DNA of 64,000 nucleotides. It comes from Breznakibacter xylanolyticus. GTDB lineage: Bacteria > Bacteroidota > Bacteroidia > Bacteroidales > Marinilabiliaceae. The notes beneath the pieces are model-generated. The model did not search any database, had not been told where the DNA came from, and saw only the letters and a list, made by a program, of their open reading frames with translations. The DNA lies in contig NZ_QKZK01000016.1 in assembly GCF_003254275.1 (NCBI RefSeq), forward strand, positions 1 through 64,000. The letters run 5' to 3'. Each line of letters begins with the position of its first letter. Positions within the stretch are counted from its first letter, which is position 1. Both the position numbers and the translations under genes were made by a program. Positions 63,218 to 64,000 of this stretch are shown piece after piece.

Positions 63218-64000
63218 TTAAATCAAAACAGCTTTAAGATCTGTTAACGCGGCATTGATTTCTTTGGCTTGTTTGGTGCCTTTGAAAAAGGCTGCCAATC
63301 GATCGGGTACGGGAACTTTTTGACCAATGACGGGTTCCACCACTTCGGGGAATTTGGCCGGATGAGCGGTCTCCATAAACAAGCCATTTTCTGACGGTTG
63401 AAGCATCCGTTCAAGCGCTTCGTAGCCCGTAGCACCGTGAGGATCGAGGATGTATCCGGTTTTCTCAAAAACACGTTTCATTGTGGCGCGAATTTCTTCG
63501 TCGGTAAATGAACAGGCTTCAATATTTGCTTTTACTTTTTCGTATTGATGCTCAAAGAGGTTTTCGATGCGTACGAAATTGCTGGGATCTCCCACGTCCA
63601 TCGCATTGGCAATGGTTGCGACCGATTTACGAGGCTGATACTTTCCGTTAACGAGATATTGAGGAACCACATCGTTGGCGTTGGTTGCAGCTATAAAGCG
63701 TTTCACCGGCAATCCCATGCGGGCAGCGACCAAGGCTGCTGTGATGTTTCCAAAGTTACCACTGGGCACGCACATCACTACGTCGTCTTTGTCTTGAGCT
63801 TTCAATTGTGCATAACCATAATGGTAATAAACCGATTGTGGCAGCAGTCGAGCCAGATTAATTGAGTTGGCCGACGTAAGAACCATTTTGCTATTAAGTT
63901 CAGCATCCATAAATGCTTCTTTGACCATACGCTGGCAGTCATCGAAGGTTCCATTTACTTCAATGGCTGTGATGTTTTGGCCGAGCGTGGTAAATTGTTT
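63218..64000 (-). CDS. thrC: Threonine synthase, C-terminal part (runs off the window)
   Basis: 261 codons are present, from the window edge to the stop at 63218; the N-terminus, including the PLP lysine, is outside. Visible: VNGTFDDCQRMVKEAFMD, SANSINLARLLPQSVYYHYG, CVPSGNFGNITAALVAARMG (phosphate cradle), TNANDVVPQYLVNGKY, ILDPHGATGYEALERML and ETAHPAKFPEVVEP. These match the long threonine synthase form. It makes threonine from O-phosphohomoserine. A weak hairpin lies just downstream. Confidence 0.95.
   Translation of the reverse strand, partial: KQFTTLGQNITAIEVNGTFDDCQRMVKEAFMDAELNSKMVLTSANSINLARLLPQSVYYHYGYAQLKAQDKDDVVMCVPSGNFGNITAALVAARMGLPVKRFIAATNANDVVPQYLVNGKYQPRKSVATIANAMDVGDPSNFVRIENLFEHQYEKVKANIEACSFTDEEIRATMKRVFEKTGYILDPHGATGYEALERMLQPSENGLFMETAHPAKFPEVVEPVIGQKVPVPDRLAAFFKGTKQAKEINAALTDLKAVLI

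Overview
The window comes from a Bacteroidota chromosome, probably order Bacteroidales/Marinilabiliales (order inferred; genus not assigned). The evidence is: TAnnTTTG-type -7 promoter boxes, few Shine-Dalgarno sequences, the rpmB-rpmG-DUF4295-ftsY-rimO neighbourhood, an E1 alpha/beta-fused 2-oxoacid dehydrogenase, META, YceI and DUF4105 proteins, and intergenic repeats typical of the phylum. No phage, plasmid or CRISPR region is visible. Most of the DNA is ordinary core genome; the accessory signals sit between genes.

Layout. 0-6 kb: the end of an IS256-family element, an AraC regulator, pirin, YceI, a DUF3820 protein, a lipoprotein, an 8-bp tandem repeat tract and a secreted pectin methylesterase. 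6-8 kb: a multi-PAS histidine kinase. 8.4-12.6 kb: a compact minus-strand selenium operon (mnmH-yedF-cysteine desulfurase-DUF3343-selD) with no selenocysteine insertion genes beside it. 13-19.5 kb: an MscS channel, a membrane-anchored MutS-like ATPase, a PD-(D/E)XK nuclease of transposase type and a peroxiredoxin. 19.9-25.3 kb: an outer-membrane protein, a metallophosphoesterase gene broken by one in-frame TAG, a GntR regulator, a HAD phosphatase and an M48 protease. 25.5-31.3 kb: cinA, rpmB, rpmG, a 51-residue DUF4295 protein, ftsY, an aldo/keto reductase and rimO. 31.5-38.3 kb: a lone tyrosine recombinase, an M19 dipeptidase, META and DUF6544-like proteins, a Na/Pi cotransporter and a hemerythrin. 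38.4-48.8 kb: dnaX (split by a frameshift at an A10 run), isocitrate dehydrogenase, a two-component pair, 2-oxoacid dehydrogenase E2 and E1, and flavodoxin. 48.9-55.3 kb: tRNA-Lys, a 1.1-kb AT-rich gap, an HTH regulator, pyrK-pyrD, a DUF4105 protein and a serine hydrolase. 55.6-64 kb: a TPR protein and gyrA, clpC, another TPR protein and the C-terminal part of threonine synthase.

The least explained signals are: (1) a ~90-nt leader shared by two unrelated genes, a receiver-histidine kinase and a flavodoxin, where a 1-nt indel shows that nucleotides rather than a peptide are conserved; (2) a cluster of TTTACA-N2-TGTAAA half-palindromes from 49.6 to 52.6 kb around an HTH gene and pyrKD, looking like a local regulon; (3) a dnaX gene whose tau part is reachable only by a -1 shift on A AAA AAG; (4) 8-bp and 14-bp tandem repeat tracts in several intergenic regions; and (5) palindromes overlapping promoters of the nuclease and HTH genes. 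All calls are from reading the sequence alone; no database search was run.
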